A stretch of DNA of 64,000 nucleotides, taken from Chrysoperla carnea. Its lineage: Eukaryota > Arthropoda > Insecta > Neuroptera > Chrysopidae. Shown one piece after another: positions 34,436 to 44,066 of the stretch. The notes under the pieces are model-generated. The model had not been told where the DNA came from. It searched no databases and saw nothing but the letters and a program-made list of their open reading frames with translations. The position numbers were made by a program, and so were the translations under genes. Position 1 is the first letter of the stretch; each line of letters opens with the position of its first letter. The DNA is taken from contig NC_058342.1 in the NCBI RefSeq assembly GCF_905475395.1, forward strand, positions 3,779,001 to 3,843,000, read 5' to 3'.

Positions 34436-36191
34436 TTCAGACAAGTTTAAACATGTTCAAACAAGTTTGAACATGTTCAAACAAGTTTGAACTTGTAGCA
34501 GGATGATGATATCATATTTTTCAAGGTCAAATCTATTTCAACATATTCTTGAGAATAGCTGACACGTGTAAAATTATTTTAAGATCAAAGTCCATTCAAA
34601 CAAGTTTGAACATGTATTTTTATTATGTAAATTTCAAGTGTCATATTACATTGCTTAATCATAAAAAAATATTAACATCCGGTCACGTGTTTTGACACAT
34701 GTAAAATTATTTCAAACAAGTTTGAACTTGTTACAAGATGATGATATCATATTTTTCAAGGTCAAATTAACATATTCTTGAAAATTGCTGACACGTGTAA
34801 AATTATTTTAAGATCAAAGTCCATTCAAACAAGTTTGAACATGTATTTTTATTATGTAAATTTCAAGTGTCATATTACATTGCTTAATCATAAAAAAATA
34901 TTAACATCCGGTCACGTGTTTTGACACATGTAAAATTATTTCAAACAACCCCACCACTAAAAAAGTTGTAATTTGATATTTTTATAATCGTAATTCAAAC
35001 TAATTATTTTTTCTTGGAATTCAGACAAGTTTAAACAAGTTCAAACAAGTTTAAACATGTATTTTTATTATGTAAATTTCAAGTGTCATATTATATTGCT
35101 GATTCAATAAAAAAATATTAACATCCGGTCACGTATCTTGAATTTTATCATGTATACTTAAAGTGTCAAATTACAATATTTTTCAAGGTTAGATGATATC
35201 TATTTCAACATATTCTTGAAAATTGCTGACTCATAATATTCTTTTCTTGGAATTCAGATTTGCAAATTATTATCTAACACGTTCAAGTGTCATATTACAT
35301 TGCTTAATCATAAAAAAATATTAGCATCCGGTCACGTGTTTTGACACATGTAAAATTATTTCAAACAAGTTTGAACTTGTAACAAGATGATGATATCATA
35401 TTTTTCAAGGTTAAATTAACATATTCTTGAAAATTGCTGACACGTGTGAAATTATTTTAAGATCAAAGTCCATTCAAACAAGTTTGAACATGTATTTTTA
35501 TTATGTAAATTTCAAGTGTCATATTACATTGCTTAATCATAAAAAAATATTAACATCCGGTCACGTATCTTGAATTTTATCATGTATATTTAAAGTGTCA
35601 AATTACAATATTTTTCAAGGTCAAATTAACATATTCTTGAAAATTGCTGACTAATGTCAACGTCCCGCCCCCCGTTCACTCTCCGTCAAGCGCCACTATT
35701 GGTCAAAGCCAATGACGTCACCTGGTAATTTCCCGTTTATGCTTAGGCAGCCATTCCTCCCCACCAATTCAACCACACCTCCCGACGCCATCTTGATTTT
35801 TACAGTGCTACTATTGGTCAAAGCCAATGACGTCATCAATGCTTAGGCAGCCATTATTCCCCAACACCACACCTCCCGACGCCATCTTGATTTACTATTG
35901 AAAGTGGGCTCGATTATCTCATCTAACGTCCAATTCCCGCCCCCTTTAACCCCCACTTCCAAAACCACGCCCACCACTTTAAGCCCCACTTCCGCCAAGA
36001 AACACACTAACGCTCTGTCAGCCACGCCCCACCACCCCTCCCAACGCCATCTTGATTTTTACAGCGCTACTATTGGTCAATGACGTCATCTATCCCCTCC
36101 AACTTCCGAGGTTTCCAACATTCACCTAGGTTTGCCCTTTTTTGAAAAGTGTACCATTCTTTTGCGCCAGAACATACATGACTCTTCTACT
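34436..36191. repeat. Right terminal inverted repeat of Polinton B
   Basis: Longer than the left one (about 1.76 against 1.32 kb) because it carries more inner blocks, including a partial copy of the polB leader at about 34945-35030. The outer G+C-rich part has TGACGTCA at 35713-35720, 35828-35835 and 36081-36088, each within about 20 bases of ATTGG or CCAAT, and CCATCTTGAT three times. Confidence 0.9.
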
Positions 36192-36197
36192 CAGACC
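36192..36197. repeat. Target duplication CAGACC, right copy of Polinton B
   Basis: Identical to 22413-22418. Confidence 0.9.
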
Positions 36198-36671
36198 ACT
36201 TATGTCGTGAGTGCACATTAACTTTCGCAATGAATGATCTTATTAAAATAGACTCTTTAATAATGCGAAGTGAAACTACTTCATCAACTTCTATTACAAA
36301 ATTCAAAATCGACTTAAAGTTCAATACATCCAATACAGGAATTTCCTTAATGACATCATGCGGTCGAACAGATTCATTATTATTGTTACTACTGTGATTA
36401 TTATGGTTTTGCTGCATTTGCGCATTTTTAGTTAATTCAGCAACAGAGTTCTGTTGTTGGTTAACGGCCAAAGATAAATTGCGTAACAAGTTTGTGGTTT
36501 CAAAAACAATGAAGTTTGTCTTAAAGGAGGACTCACCAAATCATCAATTCGCCTTCTTGCTCTTCTAAAGGTAGATAATGGCGTACGTTGCCGTCTACGT
36601 GGACTAGTGCCTGGGACAGGTACTGCTGGTCCATCCGATTGCGTTTGTACTTCCGTAATTGACGAGTCCAT
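36198..36671 (-). pseudogene. gag: Gypsy gag, N-terminal half right of Polinton B
   Basis: The start MDSSITEVQTQSDGP at 36671 is followed by an Arg-rich patch (RRRQRTPLSTFRRARRR). A frameshift near 36500-36540 moves to the frame that contains AVNQQQNSVAEL and the capsid-like EIPVLDVLNFKSILNF and continues to the Polinton edge. The rest of Gag is at 22412-21785. Confidence 0.75.
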
Positions 36672-37117
36672 ATTGCTGCTAAACTACCAGATTAATGAAC
36701 TTTATAGATACAAATCAATATCCAACCTACAAGAAAAAAACTGTACATAAAATGTTCAACAAAAAAACTTAAAGAGAGAAAGAAAATACACCAGGTATTT
36801 ATAAAAAAAAAAAAAAAAATTTAATAGTATAACTTCAAGTCATCTATTAGAATATTAACGCACAAAAGCTGCTTTAAATGAGCAAAATCTCAATTTTAAG
36901 GTAAAAAAGAAAAAAAAAAAATTAAAAAATCATAAGTAATGGCAATAACATATATTCATATTAAGGGTTTGAGATAGAAACAGAAAGATAAAATGTAGTG
37001 TAGATCAAAAAAAGAAATTATTTAGTTTGATAACCGACGAAAATGGTATATCAACGAGTTTACGGTACATTCCGGTTATCAAACACTAAACATCCTTCCA
37101 TTTGGCTCGCTGCCAAA
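36672..37117. other. Gypsy leader with primer binding site
   Basis: Noncoding leader between the 5' LTR and gag. On the minus strand TGGCAGCGAGCCAAATGG (37115-37098) begins two bases after the LTR and is the likely primer binding site. I do not assign the tRNA. Confidence 0.65.
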
Positions 37118-37960
37118 TGAAGCAAAAATAATTAAGAAAAGAAGGGAGTTACCCTTGATGGGGGTACTAGAAAAGAGAATATCCAAGTTAAGAAATGTGC
37201 TAGGCCCACCCATACAGTTTTTGGGGATAATTGTTCTTTTAGAGCCACCCTGATATTCCAAAACCGACAGGTCCAGAGAAAAATGATCGTAACTGGAAGG
37301 AATGTTTAGTGCCAAAAAGCAAAGGCTTCATACTTTACTTTCCGAAATGTTAGCGTGTGGATTTAAATCTCACATCTACAAAAACAAATATCCAAAAAGG
37401 GAAGAGTTAAATACAATATCATAAGATAATTATAAACTTGAAAAGTATTTTATGTAAACCATAATCAATTACAAAAGTATTAATAAAGTATACAAATTCA
37501 ACACATTAAGTGTTTACTGAATAACAATTTACAAATTCTAAGTCACTTTAATCTAGAAAAATTAAATAAATTTATATTAAATGTTTAAAAGGATGCATAA
37601 CAAAGTGAAATTAAAACATTTCAAACTGTAACCCCAAAACCCAATCATTAGAATAAATCAAAACATACCAGATCATTTTTATAAAAATACCTCAGCTCGC
37701 TCACATATTGTTTAAAATACGCCACGTGCAAATAACTTAAAGGTTATACAGAATCTAAGATCCATTATCGTTACTATTTTTGTTTAATCAGTTCAGTACG
37801 AGAGCCCAAGTAGAAAGAGGCCTCCTATCAATATTCAAACAAATACGTTAGGAATTACTCCGCGCTCTGATCAATCTCCGCATAAGAAATAGATCCATTA
37901 ATTTATATAATATGTTGTGTTCGTAATTTATGTACACTAACTAACATAAATTACGGAACA
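37118..37960 (-). repeat. Gypsy 5' LTR
   Basis: 843 bases, TGAAGC...GGAACA on the plus strand, nearly identical to 14830-15681. It is followed by the target duplication ATGC at 37961-37964. Confidence 0.9.
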
Positions 37961-38903
37961 ATGCACATTGACTGGTTCATAGTGGTTGGTACATGACCAG
38001 GTTCATAAACTGAATTTAAAAGATTTGTGATAAACGTTATTCCTGTTTCTTCCATTGCTTTAATGAAATCACTCGATACTTCGTCTGGACCTGTAGTTTT
38101 CTCAGATTTTAAAGTTCTAATTGCGTGTTCAACTTCAGATTTTAGAATTTCATTACCAATTAAAACTTTGTCATCTGATTTTTGTGGTCTCGTTCGGTCC
38201 GAAAAAAGACTTCTTATATAAGTTTCCCATTTCTTTATTTTTTCTTCGTCTTCCCATAGTACTTGATTATAGTCATCTGTCAACAATGAGATACCAAAAT
38301 TATTTTTCTTACCAGTTATTTCTTTTATTAACTGATAAACATAATGCGTTATTTAATTTCTTATATTCGTTGACATTTAAAATTAATCCATTCTTCTTTT
38401 GGTATGGTGCATTTACTTCGCATTTCTTTGTGCAATATTTTATATTTACCTTTATCTAAACATAAAAAAGTATGCATTACGGTTTTTAGATGATACCATC
38501 CGTTTTCAATATCATTCTTTGTTATTATTTTTACTTTTGCGAATTTTATTTCAAGCTGAGTTTTCTCCTTAATTATTTCATTCCACTGAGCTTTCTTGGT
38601 GTTTCTTGGCTTGTTGTTTTTTTGAAAAATTAATTTACTTTAAACTTAATTTCATTTTACAAACCACTGGAACATGGTCACTGTAAGCAACTGCACCAGG
38701 AAATGTACTAACATCTTTTATGGAGTTTCGGTATCTTCTGTTAATAGTTATATAGTCTATTTGGTTCTTTTTTATACTATTAGGACTTCTCGAAGTCCAT
38801 AAACGTTGACACGTATTCATTATTACTTGCTGGTTCTGGGTGCACCAGTTAATAAATTTTTCGCCCCTTTCATTCATTTGACCTAAGCCATATGTATTAT
38901 GTC
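37961..38903 (-). pseudogene. LINE endonuclease and reverse transcriptase fragment, right of the Gypsy insertion
   Basis: 38903-38635 holds the end of an endonuclease domain (GLGQMNERGEKFINWC, then YSDHVPVVCKMKL with the conserved SDH). 38634-38287 is decayed linker. 38286-37961 holds the start of the reverse transcriptase region (LKSEKTTGPDEVSSDFIK, YEPGHVPTTM). The 5' end is missing beyond about 38903. It continues across the Gypsy element at 14829-14425. Confidence 0.8.
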
Positions 38904-39587
38904 TTTATATTGTTCATATACAAAAATATATATAAAAGGAGATACTGTGTGTTATGCCTGTTTCTGATTTCTGATCTTGAGACACGTCATTGGCTGTTCA
39001 TCCTTATTATAATAATAATTATTATTGATTCAAAAAAAGGAAATATAAAAAAATAGTTGGATTAATGGTGTTCAAGTAAAACTGTTTACTCTTAGGACCA
39101 AATAAAAGAAGCTGCCTTGAATGAGTGCTACTTTAGTGTGTTTTGACGAATTTTTACTGCAACCGTTGCTAGCTTTAATATTTCATCTCTTTGGTAATTA
39201 TTTTCAATTGATTCATCGGGAAAAGGTTTATCAATGTTCGCAAATGCTTAGGTAAACTTGTTTTTATTATAATGATATCCTTAACTATAATTAATGTGTA
39301 ATTTTATGAGGACGTATGGATGCATCAAAAACTTAAAAACATATAGAAACATGTCACATTTTAGAGCAAAATTTTTCGGTTTCTAAAAATTTCTAAAAAT
39401 GTTCTTTAAATTCTGAACATTTTTGTAAAAATCCCAATTATATACTAGCCATGCTTACTTTTTACATAATTTAACGGGTTGCTTAAATTATTCTAACCAA
39501 TTTCAATTCCTATAGATTTTGTACGTTTCTCTATATATGTTAAGTGTTCAGTAATAAAACACAATGTACGGAAAAATGCTATACCCA
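38904..39587. other. A+T-rich segment, no gene seen
   Basis: No coding, repeat or structural signal that I can support. Confidence 0.5.
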
Positions 39588-40000
39588 TATGGGGTGACCG
39601 AGCATTTTGCCGAAGACCGAACCTTGGGCGATCCTCGGTTACCGTTGATTTGCCGAAGTTCAGCTAATACCGAGGCACCAGAGACAATTTTCTCTATAGA
39701 GAGTATACTCAGGTCACGGCTGCCGTTCGTATGCCCAACCTTACTTATATTACCATGATTTTACTAGTAGAAATAAACATACTGCAGTGAGAGCTGTGCA
39801 GTTTAAAAACGTTTGAAATATTTTTTTTTAAACATATGTGATAAATAAACATTGTTTTTTTTTAAATGTCATCAGATACTGATCAGCTGATGATAATGAG
39901 ATTATTGCGTAAAATAAAATATGAAGACATGTTTAAAAAAAAATAAGGACCATAAAAGTGAGGTTAAAGCAAATAAGTGCACTTTTATTATCAATGATAA

Positions 40001-40052
40001 TAATAATATTAATAATAATAATAATAATAACAATAATAATAATAATAATAAT
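40001..40052. repeat. (AAT)n microsatellite
   Basis: About 16 AAT/AAC-like units. Confidence 0.9.
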
Positions 40053-40209
40053 ATTTTTAAATTTATTTATTTACAAAATAAAAATATTTTTAATCATAAC
40101 TACGATTGTACCAAAAAAATGAAGCTTTCAAGGTATGTATTTATTAATAATTTTTGTATATGTATATAAAATCATTGATGCACACATTTCTAACCTTACT
40201 TTTTTACAG

Positions 40210-41095
40210 ATGAGTGATGAGGGGGTTAATTTTCAGAAATATCCATATGCAGTCATTTTTTTTAATGATTTAAAAAGCAAAAAAAGAAAAAAAAAAGTTT
40301 GATGTTGATTTAGTTCCTCATAAATGGATTAATGGAGAACCAGGTAATTATTTCTGCAAATACCCATCACCTGCAGAATACAATCACAGAGATGAGTTTT
40401 TAAGAACTTTAGCCGATCAAAATCCAACGTGGCTAAATTTTCCTGTAACTATTTTTAAAAAAGCAAAAGATTTGCAACAAGGTTATCGGAGACTAGAAAG
40501 ATCATATAAGAGATGTGAAATTGAAAGCACTGACACTGAAAACAATGCAGGCTTAGAATATGAAAAAATAAAAAAATTAAATGATGTACAGTCTTTGGAA
40601 GATTTTTCGAGTAATAGTGACATAATGAAAGAAGAATCTCAAGTGATAAATAGTCCTATAACTATGGATGAACTTCAATGCTTTGAAAATACCATGGCTG
40701 TTAAAGAACCTCAATTAATAGGTAGTGATGGAGTTATTGAAGAACCTCAATTCATGTCCAGTGTCATTATTCTGGAACTGGACGCATTATTGGTGGAGTT
40801 GGCAAAAAAAATTTTAGCGCAACAACTGTATATAAAACTATGCTAGGTGGATATAACAAATACAAAGCTGTTTAAGTTTTAGTTGTTATCAATTATTTTT
40901 ATTATATTTTTATGAATTATTCGAATTAATCTATTTCAGATGCATTAAAGTCTACGTATCGAACAGAAGATATCGATTTAGTGAGATTGATTGTGAGCAA
41001 ATGGTTGTCTGGTGTTTCCGATCGCGAAGGAGGTCGAAGTAATCGTAGAAAATTACATAATGATGTGTGTGACAGTGGAAATGTCGAGAAGTGAA
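40210..41095 (+). pseudogene. Damaged gene, possibly DUF4806-like, unknown function
   Basis: Starts after an acceptor-like TTTTTTACAG with MSDEGVNFQKYPYAVIFFND, then shifts frame in a poly-A run near 40290. It continues with VPHKWINGEPGNYFCKYPSP and LRTLADQNPTWLNFPVTIFK, a basic helix (GYRRLERSYKR) and an acidic repeat region (VKEPQLIGS, IEEPQFMSS). Near 40780 the frame shifts again toward GTGRIIGGVG. After an intron-like gap a last exon (about 40940-41092) encodes LVRLIVSKWLSGVSD. The head resembles insect proteins carrying DUF4806; a BEN-like domain was considered. Two frameshifts make it a pseudogene. Confidence 0.4.
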
Positions 41096-42329
41096 ATAAA
41101 ATAAAGACTGTTTTAAAAAATTTCTATGAAATTAAAAAATACATATCAATGTTTTGATAAATTTTAAATTTTAAATATTTTATAAATTGTTTTTTATGTT
41201 AAGTAAAGTTAAGAAAATTTGATCTCTGCAAGAAAAGTGATATCAATTTAATTATAATTATTGATTAAAAATTATTAATTATTATTAAACATTGTAAAAA
41301 TTATTTTTAAGAATTTTTATAAAATAAACAAAAATGAAGTTAAAACCAAGTTGTTTTTATAAATGATTTAAGATCTTTTTAAAACATTATTCCTAGATAA
41401 ATTTTTATTAAATTAAGTTATTAAGTATTATATAATAGAACCCGAAATCAGAAATGGGTGATTGTTATAGTTTGAACAGTAAAATTAGCAAACATTACTT
41501 ATTGAACTAACAACTGTAAGATTTGAAAACTGTTGAAAAAATATTTTTATGATCAAACTATGTTACTATTTTTGATTTAATATTTCAAAAATATTGAGCT
41601 ATTAACTATTTATTAAACTATTTTTACTAATTCTCAAAAGAATTGATAATGATAATTTTTAAATAACTTTTTTCTTATTAGTAATATTAAAAAAAAAAAA
41701 AAATACTTATTTGTGAAGACATTGATGATATCAATTTAAAAATAGCTAATTGTTGATTTTATTACTGATATTAGTATTCTTCAGTTAATTAATATAATGT
41801 TTGTAACATTATAGCTACCTTATGTAACGTTGAAAAATGGAAAATACTAATCAAGTTTTTATCAGCCTCTATTCGTCATTTACTTGTTATTTAGAGTGGA
41901 TTTAGTTATTCTTATTGGACTCAGTCTTACTAAAAAATTTTAACAGAGTCCTACCACTTTTATACTACTACTTTTTGATTCTCTTGGTTCTATTGTAAAA
42001 GTATTATGCATAATTTGAACTTATAAATTTTTTTGAAACCGTAAAAAATAACGTCAAAATTTATATTTTTTTTAAAAATTGGATGTTGTTTTACAAGAAA
42101 ATTTTTTTCCAATGAATAATAAGAATGACATATTTCTGGAGTTCCTAGGACCTACATAAGAGTAAAAAAATTAAGTTGTTTAACAAAATTTATGTTTTTT
42201 ATTTTGCTATTTAAAAATAGCTTATCTTTGGTATCTTTATCTAGTGTATTTAATACTTCAAAAATAATACAACTGGCAATTGAAGTTAATTCAGTAGATT
42301 GGTAATCATACGGTAAATAGCTGGTAATG
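41096..42329. other. A+T-rich segment, no gene seen
   Basis: No coding or repeat signal beyond simple A/T runs. Confidence 0.5.
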
Positions 42330-42413
42330 TGCTCAGCCGGAATTTGGCCGAGGCTCGGAAGCTCGGCCACCGACATTGACCGATGCACTGCCCAGTGGTA
42401 AAACCCCATATGG

Positions 42414-42977
42414 GATATTTTGAGTAACGTGGCTCATGGATGTATTGTTTATTTAGCTAACGAAAAATATAAATTGTTCACGTAAATCGGTCCTTTTATT
42501 TGAGTAAACTACAATTGTAGAAGCAAGTTTACAAGTTGAATGAACAAGAAATAATAATTAACCAAATTCATTCCTTCAATGGAGTAGGCTACAATCATCA
42601 TTTAGCGGAAGCAGAAAAACAGTGAATCAATTCTTCAATTCAAATATTTAACCTTCTAAGGACTTCTTACAAATTCGTTATACATTCATTCCTTTCTATA
42701 TTAGTTTCTATCAACTATATAGCGTAGAGTTGATATAATTTATAAAATTGATGTATAATTTTACGGCAGCAATCATTACATATATATGTATTTTAAATTA
42801 AAATATATTTTCATTTCAAGTTTTAGTTGAAGCTGACTCCACTAAGTTTGAATTGGATAAATTAATTAATTTTTTTAAACAACAATGAAATATTCTTTGC
42901 TACAAAGTTTGGGGAATCGACCCGAACAATTACGAAACACGGTTAAGTAGTGAACTCAAAGGAATATTAATGTACAT
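42414..42977. other. A+T-rich segment before the BEL LTR, no gene seen
   Basis: No supported feature. Confidence 0.5.
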
Positions 42978-43861
42978 TGTTGGGGCTATGATCGCTGGTT
43001 CACGAAAACTAAAATATTTCCCAACAATTAGCGAGTTTAAGAAAGTTTGAGAATAATGGACCGTATGAAAAGAAAAGAGTTATGTACTCACCAGTTTTTA
43101 TCCAGGTTGACACTAGTTAAAGACAAAAAAAAACTTGATATTTAAAGGCTTGATAGGATAAACTTAGGAGAAAGGAATTTAGGAGAATTTATCAAACCTT
43201 TACGGTGAATTTGTTCACGCTTTTGTTAATGCTAGTTTATTGGCTTTTGATTGATGCACCTTTCTTTATAATGAGAATTGCACGGGTAAATCTCCAACAT
43301 GTGGGCACTCGAGTAATATCGAATCTGCGTTAAATCACCTCAATGGCGCGAAAAGTATATAAAATGTTTAGCTCACTGCACTAAATCACATAGCTCACTT
43401 GTAATTATATCGATATGAATTCAAAATTAAACTTGATTATCAAGATAAAAATCGATTTAGAAATTAAACTTTAACACGTTGTTAAATAGAAAAATAAATG
43501 TTGAAGACGACGCGTTTCAACATTGAAAAAGTTGAAAAATTGAAACTTTTGAAAAAGAAAACAGAATCACTGACTCGACAACGTTTTAATTATATTTAGA
43601 TTGATTAATTAAATCAATCGAAAGAAAAAGATCCATTCAGATCGAGAAACGAATTAATAATAATAATAAAAAGAAAGAGTTATGAACTCAATTGGCCGGC
43701 CCGTGGCCGGCCAATTTAAAAATGAGTAAACAAGAGCCACAGCACAACGACGACTGTGATTGGCGGATTCTTGGTATAGTCAGTTAGTACCAACTCAGTA
43801 TTAATTAAAATCACAAAAAAAAAAAAGGAAAGACACTAAACTTTGTGAAATGGCCCTAACA
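42978..43861 (-). repeat. BEL 3' LTR
   Basis: The minus-strand TGTTAGGGCC start lies directly after a polypurine tract (GGGGGGGGGCGACTTA, 43862-43880). The proposed end is CCAACA at 42978. The left edge is uncertain because there is no second LTR for comparison. Contains a perfect 11-bp inverted repeat (43691-43701 / 43705-43715). Confidence 0.55.
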
Positions 43862-44066
43862 TAAGTCGCCCCCCCCCCCAAATTCGATAGAATTTGAGCC
43901 TACCTAAACAAAAAGGGAAAAATTCAGTTACATGGGACCGAACAAATTGAAAGTGTCAACAATGTACATGAAAGAAGAGAAAACAAAGAATATTTGAAAT
44001 CTAACGGATAAAATATTTGAATTCCAAAAAAAATAAATAAATGGGGGAGCGAAGGATGAAATGGGA

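Larger units (their letters stand above)
22419..36191. mobile_element. Polinton/Maverick element B, both ends present (13.8 kb)
   Basis: The ends are AGTAGAAGAGTC...GACTCTTCTACT, in long TIRs flanked by the 6-bp duplication CAGACC. Left to right it holds: a small acidic-tailed gene, a spliced gene of unknown role, an orphan promoter/start, a broken packaging ATPase, a small basic ORF, a C2H2 gene (frameshifted), a DUF8207-like gene, minisatellites, an acidic-tailed gene on the minus strand, and a spliced polB on the minus strand. I find no integrase, adenain-like protease, or major/minor capsid gene, so it is a deleted copy that still carries its polymerase. Confidence 0.92.
14830..37960 (-). 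mobile_element. Ty3/Gypsy LTR retrotransposon interrupted by Polinton B
   Basis: LTRs at 14830-15681 and 37118-37960 start TGAAGCAAAAA and end GGAACA and are nearly identical over about 850 bases, so insertion was fairly recent. Coding is on the minus strand: gag (36671-36198 then 22412-21785), protease/RT (21755-20754), RT/RNase H (20800-19832), integrase (19759-18684), then about 3 kb of noncoding DNA. Without the Polinton it is about 9.35 kb. The 4-bp target duplication is ATGC. Confidence 0.9.
39588..42413. mobile_element. Possible DNA transposon with palindromic CCCATATGGGG ends
   Basis: Both ends show (A)CCCATATGGGGT when read inward, followed by sub-terminal clusters of CCGAG/CCGAA-type motifs (39600-39720 and, inverted, 42330-42385). 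One damaged gene lies inside (40210-41095). The end motif is itself palindromic, so the inversion test is weak, and I see no clear target duplication. A non-autonomous or decayed cut-and-paste element is the best reading. Confidence 0.4.

Noticed and set aside
40210..41095. Intact cellular gene
   Set aside because: At least two frameshifts, and it lies between possible transposon ends.
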